Assembly: GCA_037074615.1 (NCBI GenBank)
Contig: CM073569.1
Coordinates: forward strand, 9,058,001 to 9,122,000
Length of the DNA: 64,000 bases
Direction of reading: 5' to 3'
From: Leucaena leucocephala
Lineage: Eukaryota > Streptophyta > Magnoliopsida > Fabales > Fabaceae
Of this stretch, positions 9,841-21,225 are shown in pieces (positions within the stretch are counted from its first letter, which is position 1; each line of letters starts with the position of its first letter). The position numbers and the translations under genes are program-made. The notes below the pieces were generated by a model. That model searched no databases and was not told the origin of the DNA. It saw only the letters and a list, made by a program, of their open reading frames with translations.

Positions 9841-12700
9841 GATATTTTAAACATGATTTTCATAATCACTTTTCTTCTGTTTGTCACAAGCATATATTTT
9901 GAAGGATTAATCATAGTGAAGCTCCCCTATCAAGGATAATATCTCATCCTTCTAGTTTAAAGTGATGAGTATAAAGAAGGTTTTTGATGAAAGCACATAG
10001 AGATGAGAAATATTATCATCAAGCCCAGTTAATTTATGCAATATATTCTAAATATATATAAAGAGAGGGTTTAAAAATGCTCATTTAGATTTGGCAACTT
10101 GATGAATTATATTGAACCATGAAATTCATTGCCTTCCTTTCTTATTGTGTTTGAGCATCCTTTTAAAGTTGTTGCAAAATGAACTTTGTAGCTCTAGTGA
10201 TATTTTGTCTAGATTGTCAATTCTCAAATTTGATGGATCTTCCATGTAGTACATTGAAGAATTTTCTTTCTTACCATAATTCTCCTCCTATCACAGATTC
10301 AAATTCTTTCTTTCTAGGAGAATGAAAATAGTTAGTATGGTCAAGTATTAAATATATAGAAAATAATTTCTATAAGACCATAATAATAACTCATCATCAA
10401 AATTAATCAATTGAAAATAAAAAAAATAAGTATGCTAGGAGATGAGATTGTAAAATATAATGTATATATGAATATGAAGCTCTCCTTTAATCAATGCAAG
10501 ATAAGAAAATTTAAATTCATGATAGGAACATAATTGAGAACTCCCCCTTAATTGTGTAGTCGATTCAAGATTTTCGTCTAGATAGAGCACTCTTGTTATA
10601 TAATTGAGATTCATCTTCGGATTTGATGAGCTTGGATATTTTTGAAATTTTAAATATTCAAATATAAATCTTTTGATAGCTCCTTTTTGGCATACTTGCA
10701 TGAGAATCTCTGATTTATCATATTTGCTCAAGTAGGGCATTCATCCTCAAGCTTCTTATTCCTTTATGTACTTGATTGTTTAGAAGAATAACTTTTGTCT
10801 AGGTCTTTTCTTGCAGGAAAATGAATTTATTTTATGGTACCCAATACTTATTGAGTCCAAGGATGTTATGTGGCAGGAGAATAATCAAGAAATCATATGC
10901 TTTGAAACATTGAAACTTTGTGGAGAGAACAATATGTTAAGATCATTGAAGAACAAAATGCAAATTATCTCCTTTTTTTTAAAAAATAGAATAAGAGTTT
11001 CAATGTAATTTTTTAAAATATGGATCTTTGAAAAAACAATATTCTTGCAGAAATATAGAAGTCAACAGATTAGAGAAAAATATTAGATAACTTTATTCTT
11101 GTAAAGTCATATTAGATAACATATTAAACACCAATATAAACATGTTGGACAATTTTCTAGAAGAAAAAGTCATATTATTGGATAAGATGTCAGCAAAAGA
11201 GGCATAACGAAGGTTCAAAGAAATTGCTCATATTCAAATAATATTTGAACAATGAAGCATATTAGCTCATCAATCTAAATGACTAGAGTAGCAAGTATGT
11301 TTCAGTAAATACACAAGTCATTACATAATAATGATTATCGTTCAATCAATAGGAATAAACCCTTTAATAATAAGGCTGTGGTATTATGGGATCTTTCCAA
11401 ATAGATAGGCTTAAAATTCATGTAGATTGTTAACTTGCTTGACAAATGAATGTTTAACTCGTTGGAGGATAAGGAGTTTAAGCATATGTTAGCACAAGGA
11501 TCAATGATAATTCTAGCAAATGGATTTATAGCATATTTGAAATTTCCATATAAGTGTATTATCTTCCAATTTTGAAACCCATATGTTAAAAAAATCATGA
11601 ACATTTTCAAATCATTTGTAAGCATTTTGTAAAACTAAGGTTTTTGAAGCAGGAGTTGAGATTCACATTTATCTTTCAAATCATTGATATGTACTTTTAT
11701 GAATTGAAATCTACAAAACAATTTAGATTGTGCTTTTGAAAACACAAATATATAGAAAATATACACAGTTTTATTTTATAACCCATTAAGCAATATGAAA
11801 ATATATTTAAAATATTAAAATGTTGATTGCTAAAGGAATGCAATAGGAAACAAGTATTGATTACCTAAGTATAGAATTAATTTAAGCACAATAAAGGGGT
11901 AAACATTAGATTTCATCATGTTTCTTTTTATCCTTGTGACGGCTAGCTTGATTTTAGTGAATTGATGTTGATCTTTTCTTCCTTGCTCATTTAGTACCAA
12001 AATCCAAGCTTCCCTAGTTCAACTTCCTCAATATTTGAATTATTTCTCTTTGAAGCCATCAATTTTAAGATGAAACTTTCAATCATATTTCCTACAAAAC
12101 AATAGAACTAGTTTTCATTCTTAGTATCCAACTTTGCTTGGATCAATCAATAGTTAGTTTGTAGGAATCAAAACAACAAAGTTCACATGCTCTAAAGATA
12201 TAACTAGTCCAAATCAATTGAACATAATTACTTTATACATATAAAAGATATTTTCTTTTCAAATCATGTGTGCATAAGAAACTTAAATATTGAATATCGC
12301 AATCCCTTTATAAAAATATTTGTTAAACGTATTTTCTAAGAGATATGAAAATAACATTTCATAGTAGTGCAGTATTCAGTCTTAAGATTCTTTGTGAACG
12401 CTCAAAATCAAAGAGTCAAGTGAAGGACGTGAGAATTGACTCTATCTTTTCTTAAAAATGTCTTATCTACTATTAATTTACCTATTTTCTTTAATGTTAG
12501 AAAAGATTATTTTTTGCAAAACTTGAACTGAAATATCAAACTTGATTTGATTGAGCAAAATCTATACTCTGTTTGTCTCTATTTTATGATCAATGATCAG
12601 ATTATATTGTAAAGCCAAGCTTTTTGATACTTTGATGCTAAAATCAGCAAAGTTAATCATCAAAACATGTAATTTAATGCTTAAGGAGAAATTTAGTAGG
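9841..12700 (-). mobile_element. Long non-coding interior of the Copia/SIRE-like family, copy 1
   Basis: Clear but diverged similarity to 62300-63960 in the same orientation. Examples are aaagagagggtttaaaaatg (near 10060) against aaagagagggtttagaaatg (near 62440), and gaacaatgaagcatatta (near 11250) against 63125. No protease, integrase or RT motif is visible in any frame. Short ORFs at 10435-10740 and 11335-11625 have no domain. Confidence 0.6.
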
Positions 12701-13165
12701 TGTATGAGACATTCTTACAATGTAGGTGAGTAAGGATGAATTCTAACATCCTCTTTTAAGAATAGTCCCCATTGCATCTCTTTTGTAATGTTGAGCTTTG
12801 GAATTCTTGCTTTCAGAGCTTGTAATCTACTTGGTACTTGAGAAATTCAACTTCTCTTGTTCTTATCAAGATAGTTGAATGGTACTTTATGGTATTCCAT
12901 CCTTGAGATGCAAGGCACCCTTCTTCATTGTCTCTATTGCTTTTCATGAATAGTTTTCGTAGCTTGAGGAATGGGTGCTCTAAGAGTTTTCTTGTTGATC
13001 ATATGAGTAGCTCTCTTAAACACTTTCTTCTTCTTTGGGCCAATCTGTCTATTCTTAGAAATATCTTGCAAAATTAAAGAACAAGGACTTTTTATTACCC
13101 ACTTATATTTGGGTCCTTGAATGTTAGCATTGGACTTTACTTATCCTTTAAGAACCCAAGTTTTG
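12701..13165 (-). pseudogene. Copia gag C-terminal linker remnant
   Basis: The minus-strand translation contains KTWVLKG, a stop, then NANIQGPKYKWVIK. This matches the 'KxWVPK...QGPKxxWVPK' region that follows the gag zinc knuckle in SIRE-like Copia elements. A lysine-rich stretch and KKTLRAPIPQATKTIHEKQ follow. It continues the gag frame broken at 16309 by the solo LTR insertion. Confidence 0.6.
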
Positions 13166-15319
13166 TGTCACACCCCAAAAAATCAAGGGGTGACCTACAC
13201 AGAATATGAGAGAATTCACATTCCATAAGCCTTTAAATATCATAATTAATATAATTATAATCCTAAACATGCATAAACCATTTTATTATTTATTATATAT
13301 GAATATATTTATATCTTCTAAAATGATAAATACCATACCGTATAAATATTTATACATCTCGAAAGACAAGAGAGGACAGGAATCCTGCCTATAGAATACG
13401 TGAAGCATCTATAAGTTTGGAACAACCATGAGGGTCTTCTGTTTCATTGGAGGTGCAGGATCAATGGTGCTATCTGAGGCCAAAATAATCTTTCGGTAAA
13501 TAACATCCCATTAAAAGAAATAATAAAATATGGAAAGAAATAATTTAAACATATTTAACTTCGAATAATGAGGATTGAAAGTAAATCTCAATTTTTGAAT
13601 TATAGAAATATAGCAAAAATGAATCTATATAAAAATCATTAATCAAATCAATCTAATACTTGGTACAACAGCTTGTTTAAAGAAGCTAGTTTAAAACGAT
13701 AATTTTCAAATCTCATCTTTTCGTAGAGCTTCAACAGAATGAATTATCTAGCGTGGACACACAGTCCGTGATGGTAACTAACCATTTTGGCATGGCTCAA
13801 AGCTATGAAAATAGGCGCAGGTACAAGACTCATGAATAACATACGCTAGAATAAATCCCACGAATATCTGGCGTAAGTACTGTGCTCACGAATATACATC
13901 GAGCTCGAGTTTAACCATGGTGTACCAAGGACTAACTAACAGTAATGCTGTTAGTAACTAGCGTTTCGCATTCAGTCCTCTAAAAAATATTTCCCAAACA
14001 TGTATGGGGTCAATTTAACATTTATAAAGAACAAGATTTTTCAATACTGAAATCTCATAAACAATATTTCATAATCAAGGACCCCAGCATAAAAATTATT
14101 GTACAAATTTTCTTTAAATCCTCACGCATATAAATTTGTAACAATAAAGTGTGCAAAATATTTAAGTAATAATCATCGTTATTTCAACTAAACATTTATA
14201 TATCAATAAATGACTATATAATTTTCATAAATATGCTTTTAGCAAATCATACTAAAAAAATTGATAATTTAAATAAAATGAATCGAGTAGCAAGATATTA
14301 TTGAAAATATTATTGTCATGGGATGTTATTCTCTCACCTGTGAGATTCTAAATATATGACTTACTCCTACCTAGTTGTTTCCCAAATACATATCACTTTC
14401 TCTTGTTCATCAACTTCTGACTTATTTACTTTCCTAATGTCCCAAAACATAAACATTATTACTCTCATTATAACTTTATATAACATATTCATATATCTCA
14501 TTTATTATTATTCTTAGTTCTTTTATTATATCCTCCATCCCCATTTCAATTTATCTGAAAGCGAAATTATTGCAGTACTTTCAATGAATTATAGAATCAA
14601 ATTATGCTTTATAAGAATGCATCCAATTAGTTCATGCACATTACCTTATAATAAATACATTAATATTCTAACTCAATCTTATATTCTCTAAAATATCTAT
14701 CAGTAATTTTCAACAACTCTGCAAACACCACTAAATATCTTATAGGCATTCAAGATTAACATTCCACTTTATTATCCTTAACACTTTCTATGTACTTTTA
14801 GACATGTTTTAGGAGTAATAAAACAATTTCTAAGACCATTCAAACTCCTATTTTCCAACACCATAACGTCATATATATATATATATATTTAATAATAAAC
14901 TTAAACTTCCATTCATCACTGTAACTTAAGCCAACAAATCAACTCTTCATCTACTTAATCATATCTTATGACATGAAATCTCCAGCATAAACAACATCAA
15001 TCTAAACATTACTTTAAAGCCTTTATGCTTGCTTTAATATTCTAAGACTCTATTATCATACCATAAGCTTTCAAAACAATTTCTTAGCCCAAGAAGAATG
15101 CCAAAATAGCAAATTCCTCAACACTTGAGACCAAGTACAGCGAACATAATAATCCCCTCAAACATTATACCTATCCTACATATGTACCTTAACCATTAAA
15201 AGTCTTACTTGACAATTTCTTAAAAATGATGGGTCTTAGCTTCCTATCTCAAATCAGATTTTTCATCCTCAAAAAATTCTATTATAACTATAATACTATT
15301 ATCTACTTTATATCAGTTG

Positions 15320-15520
15320 TTAATTGTACGGAGGCAAGAACAATACTTTTATTTTTAAAAAAATGCTCTCAGCTTGCTCCATTTGATTAGTTCTGCAAAA
15401 GCCTTGCAAAAGAGTATTAAGAGTAACAAAATTGGGTTTTATACCCTTAGATAATATATCATCATTGATCCTTAGCTCCTCACTCATTTTTTCCCTGCCT
15501 GCAGCATCCATCGTCATATA
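15320..15520 (-). pseudogene. PPR motif fragment carried inside a solo LTR
   Basis: The frame contains GIKPNFVTLNTLLQGFCRTN followed by QMEQAESIF, one good P-class PPR repeat plus part of the previous one. It ends soon after, at VLFLPPYN. It lies downstream of the LTR's TATA-like box and leader, next to an (AT)n run at ~15518-15535. It does not match the repeats of the PPR pseudogene at 3.5-5.1 kb. A captured gene fragment is the simplest reading. Confidence 0.6.
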
Positions 15521-16080
15521 TATATATATATATTCTGTTCATTAAAACCAGAAGAGGAGCATCCTTTTATATATATAAATATATATATCTTTCTAAAACC
15601 ACCCATTATACCCGACAGGAGCCAAAAAATTAAAGGTGAAAAACTATCAGAGAAACTCACCTTGGTTGAACTCACTTCTACAAGCAAGCTCTTCCTTCCG
15701 GTCACCTTCTCCATCGACCAAAAGCGCATTGCTACCCTCTTTCTTTCTTTGCGCAGTTGCTTACTCTCTCTCCAAGCAGTGACGCCAAAATGTAAGAGGA
15801 AGGAGAAAGATCTCTTATCACAGTCATAACCACTCTCTAAACAGAAGAATAAGAACGACAGCGGATGGTGGAAGTACGACTCCAAGCTGCCCGGCAACCT
15901 AAGATCTGAACAGAAAAGAAGAACAATGGCACAGTAGTTGGCGATCAACACAGACGATGACGGGAGCCGTTGGAAATCACAGTGGCGGTGGAGTCTCAAG
16001 CAAGATCGCGAAGCTTCTTCTCTACTTTGTTTCTGTCTCTAGCTGTCGTACTTTCCCAGAGAAAAATGATGAAAGGGAAA
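15521..16080 (-). other. Transcribed-leader-like region of the solo LTR
   Basis: A 161-codon open frame (15514-15999) shows no family. It includes a good splice-donor context, AAG|GTGAGT, near 15645. It may be LTR R/U5 leader, or a first exon captured with the PPR fragment. I do not call a protein. Confidence 0.3.
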
Positions 16081-16313
16081 GTGATATAGGCAGCGGGGTA
16101 ATTCTATAATTTCATAGAAATGGACTGATGACAAAAGTAAAATTTCAATTTGGAGAGAGCTGGGATTTGAACTCAATACCTCTTACTCCATTACACTGCC
16201 TCAAACACCACTCAACAACCAACTTTTTTCTTAGTTCATAACTGCAGGAAATAATACATATATATTAAAGTGGTGTTATTTACCTATTTAATTTCTATGG
16301 TCATTACATTTTA

Positions 16314-17140
16314 TTTCTCACATTAGAATTTCTTCTAATATAGCATATGTAAGAAATGTGACCTAGTTTACCATAATAATTACAAATAATAAAATGATGC
16401 TTTTCATGAATATTTTTGCAAGTGTTGTGTTGGTTGAGTGGAAACAGTCTCAAAAGATCCATCTATATAGCTTCTTTCTTCCCATTGGATTCTTCAGCAA
16501 TATCATTAAACTTAGAATGCAAAATATTTTTACTTTTTGAAACAAGATCAACAATAGGCTGAAAGACAATTTTATACAATATCTCAAAATTATTTTTTAT
16601 GAATGCACACGAGTAATTAGAACTGTTTACTATAGGTATATCTTGATCTCCATGCAATGATTCATTTTGATTTGATTCGTCCATGTATGTTAAGCTCATC
16701 TTGATACTTATCTTCCTCTTACCTTTCAATATTGACTGACTCATGGAAGTGTTCTGAGATTTCTCCTTATTCAATCTCAGCTACTATTTGTTCAAGTGAA
16801 CTGTTAGAACCGTACACTTCAACAAAGTTTTAGAAGCATAAATGGAGTCAAGTGTATCTAAAATATCTTTAGCACTAAAGTAATATTTGATTTTCCCATA
16901 ATCACTCTCAGTTAAACCATTATATAAAATTTTTATTTCCCTAATGTTCAAGAAATATATTTTCTTTTCTCTTTCAGTCCAATAATTTCTTATTTTGAAA
17001 TCAAAATCATTTGTAAAAATATATCTTATATCAAAATCAATAGTTTTTAAAAATATCATCATCCGAGCTTTCCAGAAACAAAAGTCAATACCTTTGAGAA
17101 AAGGAGGAACAGTATAATCAAAACCTTCATACTCAGCCAT
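16314..17140 (-). pseudogene. Copia gag (UBN2/DUF4219-type) with zinc knuckle, broken
   Basis: The ATG at 17140 opens MAEYEGFDYTVPPFLKGIDF then FCFWKARMMIFLK, the classic N-terminus of plant Copia gag ('PPxFxGxNYxxWKxRM'). GLTESDYGKIKYYFSAKDILDTLDSIY follows in the UBN2 region. A stop at 16784 separates a second frame (16463-16774) with the acidic/serine block LTYMDESNQNES and FNDIAEESN. A degenerate knuckle, CNYYGKLGHISYIC, follows near 16350-16390, with one cysteine changed to tyrosine. The start is supported by its position about 45 bp after the primer site. Confidence 0.75.
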
Positions 17141-17186
17141 GATCTTTGCACTTGAAATCGTTAAATCCTTTAAACAAGTGTGTCAT

Positions 17187-17200
17187 GCTCTGATATGAAA
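17187..17200 (-). other. Degenerate Met-tRNA primer-binding site
   Basis: The minus strand reads ttcatatcagagca directly after the LTR end. The canonical plant site is tggtatcagagc; 10 of 12 positions match. Its place between the LTR and the gag ATG supports the element's orientation. Confidence 0.65.
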
Positions 17201-20200
17201 TGTTAGAATGACCGTTTCACCCAAGATAGGGTGAATTAGATGATATTAAAATTTTAAAAATTTAAATGGAAAAACAAAGATTGAGTTAGGAAATATATTA
17301 CCGATGGAAGAAGCAGATAAGTCAGAAGATACACACAAACAATTTATACTAGTTTTGCACAAGTATCACAAACTATGTTTAAATACTTTTATCAAAGTTT
17401 TTATTGGTAAGTACCCTTATCGAACAAAGCTTCAAAAAATGCCTTTTGTAAAACAGTTTTCCATAACAGAATTTTCTTCTTATTTATTGAAGGGATTATC
17501 GATAAACACCCTTATCGATAAGCTTATTGAACAATAAGCTAAGCTAAAAACTAGTTTAAAAATGCCTTTTGTAAAATAGTTTTCAATAACATAATTTCCT
17601 TCTTATTTATCGAAAGGCTTATAGATTACACATCTTAGACTTTTAAGGATAGAAGAATAGTATTATTATTTTTGGCAAAATATATGAAGTTAAGCCAAAG
17701 TTGGGACAAAAGTGTAATTTTTCAGAAAGTTTCGGGCTAATAAGAGTAATTTTGGAAAATGCATGAAAATTCCAAAAAAATTCTAGAAAATGGGAAATGA
17801 GGTATTAAGGCCCATTTGAGGTGACAAATAATGAAAATACCCCAAGAATAATTTTTAAAGAATTTTTAGATATTTGGCTAATTGTAGGATATTTAGCCAT
17901 ATTTAATTATTTGAGCTACGTGGAGACCTAAAAAAATTAAGAAAAGATAGGGATAATATACTTTGGTAATTATAATACCTTGTACAAGTAGTTTTATTTC
18001 CAAAATACCCCTAGTTAAATTTTAAAGGAATTTAAATGCAAGTTAGGCTAATTAGGGATTTTATTTAGAAAAATTCTAAATAAATATCTAAAGGGGTAAA
18101 AAATTCCAAATAAATATCAAGAGGGTAAATAAATTCCAAAAAAATTATGGGGTTTCCCTGGAATCAATATAAGATAATGTAGCAGACAGAAGTCTTTTAT
18201 TAATTCAAAAACTCTAAAAATTAAATCACAAGTAAGGATGGATAATAGAAATTAAAATGGTTTCTTTCTATTTTACCATCAATAAAATGATGATGGTAAT
18301 AAATAAGGGACCTATTTGGATAATAAAAATTTTAAGAATGTATTATAGAACTGATAAAAAATAATTACGGTGCTTAGGACACTGGAATTTTGAAATAGGA
18401 ATATATTTAGGTAAGAACTGCACTGATATAACATGTCATTTTTCTAGCCATGATGGCGCCATTTGCTTAGCCATGAGTGGTGAGGATTTTGACTTGAAAA
18501 TATAATTTAATTTAGGATTATTTTTGATAAAAAAATTGTTGCAAGAAGCATAAACATGTTGACACCTAAGCATGATAATTAGTGTGAACTTGAAGGTTAA
18601 ACAATTTGTATGTGGTCTATAAATAGCACCCCTCCTCCTCTCACTATGGCAATTTCGGCTCACTTAGTGAAACTCTTGCAACTTGGATTCTTAACCCTTC
18701 AAGACAAGGAAGAGCTAGACACTTTGGTCACTTAGCTTGGATTAAAAGTTAGTTTATGTCTCCAACCTCTTAATTAATGTTTTATCTTGTTAAATCATGG
18801 TTTAGGTGTTTGGAAAAATAAGATATCCCTATGGATGCATGCTGGCCAAAATGTATAAGATATAGATTTTGATGTTAAACCTAGGTTAAAGACATTGATT
18901 AGTGATTGATTTAAGTGGTATTGCATGTATATTGATTAATTTCCTTGGAATAGAAATTGTCTAGGCCTCTAGGCCACTATGGGAAATCTGTCCTAGGAAG
19001 TTATTTTGTTAGTTTTGATACTTCCAATATGTTTAAAATGAAAAATGGTGTATCATAAACCTAAGAAACAAGCTTTGGAAGCATTATAATCAAAATTGAA
19101 AATTTAGAATTTTCCTTGGTACCTCTCTGCCATGAGCAGTTCATAAGGGAGGAGTTTTATTTTCATGAATCTAATCTCATATTTGGATTTTAGATTAAAA
19201 ATTATATAGGAATGACCTAAGAGAATAATTTTTAGGTTAATAGAAACAAAACCCTAAAAATCAAGTTAAAGACTAAGGGTTTAAGGGGTTTTTGTTTAAA
19301 CTATAGATTAATGGAATGTATATTGATAATTGTACTCACTTTGGTCATATTGGAATGGGGTTTGACATTTGTGAAGAAGAGACTAAACTCAAAAACAAGA
19401 GTTAAGGACTTAATTGATCAAGGTAGCAAGACTACTCAACTTTAATGTTGACTTATTGTCTTAATTGTTATATGTGTATTTGCCATGATTATTTGTTGAG
19501 CTAAAGATGATGATATGATGCTACTCTTGAATTATGATGTCTTGACTTGATGCATGATTGAGTTGGTATGAGATAAATTAGTTTCCTAATTGTGGCATTA
19601 TGCTTAGTTTCATAATAACCTTTCTTATTAATATTTTTGTTAAAGTAACTTACTATTGAAATTTCTTTAAAATCTCACTCTTCCAATTGAACAATTATCT
19701 AGGGCATGAGTTATCAAGGGGCAAGAACACATTGATGGTATAGTTTTTATGTCATGACAATTTGAACTTAATGTTGTGTGTAATTATTCATGACAATATG
19801 TATGACTTATATGAGACAGTAATTTTGAGCAGTGTTTTGATCAAGTTAATGTTCGAATCTGACCATGGAATTTTACATGATTAAAGTAGCTTTAAATGTA
19901 TAGGTATAACACCTAAATTGGAGCTGTTTACAATTTATGGAGATTTTTCAAAGTTATTTAAAATCTGGAACACACTTTTTAACAAAATGAACAGTAGATA
20001 TTCCATGTCAATCTACACTGTTCTATAATGAATGAGTCTATGAGACTATTTTTCTAAAGAAATATTAAAGAGCTTTTAGTAGAACTTGGAACCACTCAAT
20101 TTTAATTTTTCTAGAATTAGTTATGAATTTTTAAAGTTTGTCATAATTTCTAGAATTACCAGATGAACAGTAACCCGAGAAACTAAAAATTTTAGATTTT

Positions 20201-20388
20201 GTTTATTGAATCTTGGGCCTTCCATAATAGTTCTAATGGATATAAATGGACCCTAATATGGTTTAGAACTAACACATGACAATAAACACCCTTATCTATA
20301 AGCTTGTCGGAAAAAAAGCTAAGTTAAAAACCTATTTGAATTGTCGTCTTTAAAATCATTTGTTATCATCAAAACATGGAGCCTAACA
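17201..20388 (-). repeat. 5' LTR of Copia/SIRE-like copy 1, split by X-family LTR
   Basis: The minus strand starts TGTTAGGCTCCATGTTTTGA (20388) and ends ...GAAACGGTCATTCTAACA (17201). The block 'aattcaccctatcttgggtg' just inside the 3' end is typical of SIRE-like Copia LTRs. The same ends are seen at 41107-56066. TATCGATA-type motifs lie at 17380-17640 and 20284-20330. The part between is an X-family LTR. About 545 bp of LTR remains, much less than the ~2.57 kb of the other copy, so this one is internally deleted. Confidence 0.65.
17640..20283 (+). repeat. X-family LTR remnant (copy X2)
   Basis: Same order of features as the X LTR at 43.1 kb: 'gtgtaattttt' modules, TATA box ctataaata (18617-18625), 'cttccaatatgtttaaaatg' (near 19022), the hairpin gaaatttctttaaaatctc (19658-19676) and an end ...acacatgaca. 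The TG start is not visible and no clean TSD was found, so the left boundary is approximate. Confidence 0.55.
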
Positions 20389-21225
20389 CGAGTTAGGTGG
20401 GTTAACCGCGTTGCTATTTCATATGCCTCGAACATGAAAAACTCTACTGGGGAAGAAGAAAAAGATTTATCTAATAAAAGAAGAAGAAAATAAGAGAGGA
20501 AGAATAGAAGGAAGATAGTGGAGGAGATTAACAAAAACATTTAGATAGACTAAAGATCCAGATTGGAGGTTGAAGAAGAAAGAGAGGAGTAAAACAATGG
20601 CTAAAAAAACAAAGAAAACATGGCACTGAATCATTGAAGATGATTTTGCTATAGACGGTGGAGGTTGAAGAAGAATGCCCAAAGAAGAAAGAATGGCTGA
20701 AGGAAAAAAGTCCTTGGAGTGAGTTGCAAAAGGAAGAATGCATGCAAAGAAGAAACAATAACCATGAAAGCTAAATGGTAGAAATTGGAAAATCAAAGGG
20801 TAAAAGTTGTTTATGAAAAAACCAAAGGCTAATAAATTGTTTAGCTGTACGATAGGGGCCTAGGGGAGTAAGGTGGTAGGTTATTAGGTTCCTGAAGTAT
20901 TGGGACAAATGACTAATGAGAGGGGAAATACATTTCTTTTATTATTTAGCTATGATGAAAAATTTATTTTGCTTTTTTTGACAAAAAAAATTATTTTCCA
21001 TATAACTAGTCCGGGTCTTACTTTTGATTAAAATTTATTTAAAAAATAAATACATGATATAAAAATATAATGTTTTGGGGCAAATATGAATTTTTTGTGT
21101 ATGTTAATTAAATTATATTTTTTAATCATCATCGGTTTGGCCTCAACTTGACCTCAATGTGAACCAGTAACCCTTAACCCATTACTTTGATCGGTTCAGT
21201 GCCCGATCTAATTTTTTCAACCTTG
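20389..21225. other. Unclassified sequence with a purine-rich stretch
   Basis: 20440-20760 is GAAGAA-rich on the plus strand. Its minus-strand ORFs are leucine/serine/phenylalanine-rich for that reason and are not convincing genes. 21120-21225 contains 'ggttcagtgcccgatc' wording reminiscent of hAT-type MITE ends, but I could not pair it with a left terminus. Confidence 0.35.

Larger units (their letters stand above)
13161..16313 (-). mobile_element. Solo LTR (3,143 bp) inserted in Copia gag, TSD TTTTG/TTTTA
   Basis: The plus strand runs from TGTCACACCCCAAAAAATC (13166) to ...CTATGGTCATTACA (16308). TSDs are ttttg (13161-13165) and tttta (16309-16313). Removing the insert rejoins the gag frame (zinc knuckle ...NSNVRNKM then KTWVLKG), which supports these boundaries. 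On the minus strand a TATA-like CCTATATCAC lies at 16081-16090, followed by a GC-richer leader (15600-16050), which fits a Gypsy chromovirus-type LTR. No gag-pol is inside. It also contains a PPR fragment at 15320-15520. Confidence 0.75.

Noticed and set aside
20319..20796. Overlapping minus-strand ORFs rich in Leu, Ser and Phe
   Set aside because: They are the complement of a GAAGAA-rich stretch. Three frames are open at once, which shows composition bias rather than coding.
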